Origin: Candidatus Aphodousia faecipullorum
GTDB taxonomy: Bacteria > Pseudomonadota > Gammaproteobacteria > Burkholderiales > Burkholderiaceae_F
NCBI GenBank assembly: GCA_018714205.1
Contig: DVNR01000053.1
Coordinates: 62,001 to 126,000, forward strand
Length of the DNA stretch: 64,000 nucleotides
Direction of reading: 5' to 3'
Under the pieces are notes generated by a model. That model did not search any database, was not told the origin of the DNA, and saw only the letters and a list, made by a program, of their open reading frames with translations. Positions 63,162-64,000 of this stretch are shown here, in pieces; the first letter of the stretch is position 1, and every line of letters begins with the position of its first letter. The translations under genes and the position numbers were made by a program.

Positions 63162-64000
63162 GTGAAAGATACGTCACAGAGCCGTTACGAGGCGCTTTGT
63201 CAGTTAAAAACATTGGATCAATTTGTCCCAGCCCGTGCAGCAGTTGCACCCCACACAGAGGCATTGCGCCAATTTGATCGGCGTACAAACTCCTGGGAGC
63301 GTATATCGTACCGGGACCTAAATGACCGAATCACCCAATGGCGCAAAGCCTTTGCAAAAATGGGCTTTGTCAAAGGTACTCGCATCGCCATTTTGTTGCC
63401 AAACGGAGTTGATGCTGTCTGCTGTGACCAAGCGGCTTTAGCTAATGGCTACACACCGGTCCCACTTCATGCCATCGATACCGCGGGCTCCAGCGCTTTT
63501 ATCCTTGCGGACAGCCAAGCAAGTGTTTTAGTTACAAACCGCCTAAGCCGTTGGGATTCAATTTTTTTGACCGGCATCGAGATGCCGAATCTGAAGCACG
63601 TTATTTTTACAGACGAATCTGCGCCAGCTCCCCGCAATTGCTCTGCCAAACTTTGGGATTTGGAAAATTGGCTCGCGATTGGTCATGACGTCACACAACT
63701 ACCAACAGGTCCTAAAGAGGAAGATCTCGCAGCGATTGTTTATACATCAGGTACAACCGGACGCCCTAAAGGCGTTATGCTCACCCACAAAAATGTTGTT
63801 CGCAATGTCATCAATACAGTAGCCACTGTCTTGCCCAATCCTCAGCCTGGTGATGTTTTCTTGTCATTTTTACCGCTATCACACACTTTTGAACGCATGG
63901 CGGGTTACTACCTTGCTCTTGGCATGGGTTGCACAATTGTATTTAACCGATCGATTCAATTGTTGGCAGAAGACTTTCGAACAGTGCGTCCAAACGTCAT
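63162..64000 (+). CDS. Long-chain acyl-CoA synthetase (AMP-forming), partial
   Basis: The first 279 codons of an adenylate-forming enzyme; the gene continues past the right edge. Start GTG 63162 has GAGGA upstream. Motifs: WERISYRDLNDRI, the phosphate-binding loop YTSGTTGRPKGVMLTH (near residue 200), and the LPLSHTFERMAGYY segment that marks the long-chain (FadD15/FACL-like) group. It activates fatty acids to acyl-CoA via an acyl-AMP. A weak hairpin TGAGT/ACTCA with following T-run lies between uup and this gene. Confidence 0.9.
   Translation, partial: MKDTSQSRYEALCQLKTLDQFVPARAAVAPHTEALRQFDRRTNSWERISYRDLNDRITQWRKAFAKMGFVKGTRIAILLPNGVDAVCCDQAALANGYTPVPLHAIDTAGSSAFILADSQASVLVTNRLSRWDSIFLTGIEMPNLKHVIFTDESAPAPRNCSAKLWDLENWLAIGHDVTQLPTGPKEEDLAAIVYTSGTTGRPKGVMLTHKNVVRNVINTVATVLPNPQPGDVFLSFLPLSHTFERMAGYYLALGMGCTIVFNRSIQLLAEDFRTVRPNV

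Noticed and set aside
1-64000. CRISPR arrays, insertion sequences, toxin-antitoxin or defence islands
   Set aside because: No regularly spaced repeats, transposase frames or recognisable defence genes were found on reading both strands by eye.

Overview
The window looks like an ordinary core-genome segment of a betaproteobacterium. It has moderate GC (clearly below 50% by eye). The gene orders kdsD-kdsC-lptC-lptA-lptB-ptsN-rapZ, TPR-lolB-ispE-tRNA(Gln)-prs-rplY-pth-ychF, ftsE-ftsX-rpoH and lpxL-lpxL / metK-trpS-[SAH riboswitch]-ahcY are typical of Burkholderiales. The reduced, tightly packed arrangement and the loss of some usual neighbours (rpoN, hpf, hprK, grxC, gpsA) suggest a host-associated Sutterellaceae-type lineage such as Parasutterella or Turicimonas. 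That placement is inference; no rRNA or marker was compared.

Layout. 1-8.2 kb: a truncated lipoprotein gene, an MFS transporter, a leftward mtnA / class II aldolase / small-protein operon behind a structured leader, a Pat-like acyl-CoA-synthetase/GNAT fusion with an enoyl-CoA hydratase, and an orphan GlnQ-type ATPase. 8.2-13.5 kb: LPS core and transport genes (kdsD, kdsC, lptCAB) joined directly to ptsN and rapZ. 13.5-23 kb: mutY, a TPR protein, lolB, ispE, tRNA-Gln, prs, rplY, a radical SAM gene, pth, DUF523 and ychF. 23-32 kb: an XRE regulator, an AsmA protein, ftsY facing rsmD, coaD, ppx, ftsEX, rpoH, trmL. 32-36 kb (leftward): a NarL/NarX-like two-component pair, secB and a rhodanese-fold protein. 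36-41 kb: gpmA, an EnvC-like factor, a Ctp protease and a membrane phosphoesterase. 41-42 kb: a solitary FtsK-type motor ATPase with its own terminator. 42-49.4 kb: a HAD nucleotidase, sppA, dksA, a COG0523 GTPase, rlmI and two late lipid A acyltransferases. 49.4-54.5 kb: metK, trpS and ahcY, with an S-adenosylhomocysteine riboswitch before ahcY. 54.5-64 kb: slt, cca, folB, ttcA, rsmI, an LpoA-like protein, uup and the start of an acyl-CoA synthetase gene.

Themes. Envelope biogenesis dominates (kds/lpt, lolB, lpxL pair, lpoA-like, slt, envC-like, ctp, ftsEX, secB, ftsY). A second theme is SAM turnover: metK makes SAM, ahcY clears SAH under riboswitch control, and mtnA plus the aldolase handle methylthioribose- or deoxyribose-type by-products. 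Several RNA methyltransferases (rsmD, rsmI, rlmI, trmL) consume SAM. The genome is very compact: three divergent gene pairs have start codons 1-14 bp apart, and convergent genes overlap. I see no prophage, insertion sequence, CRISPR array or defence island. No intergenic gap exceeds 300 bp; the longest (3638-3931) carries the mtnA leader and the upstream region of the Pat-like gene. The most unusual elements are the solitary FtsK-like motor, the structured leaders of mtnA and metK, and several core enzymes that have lost their catalytic residues.
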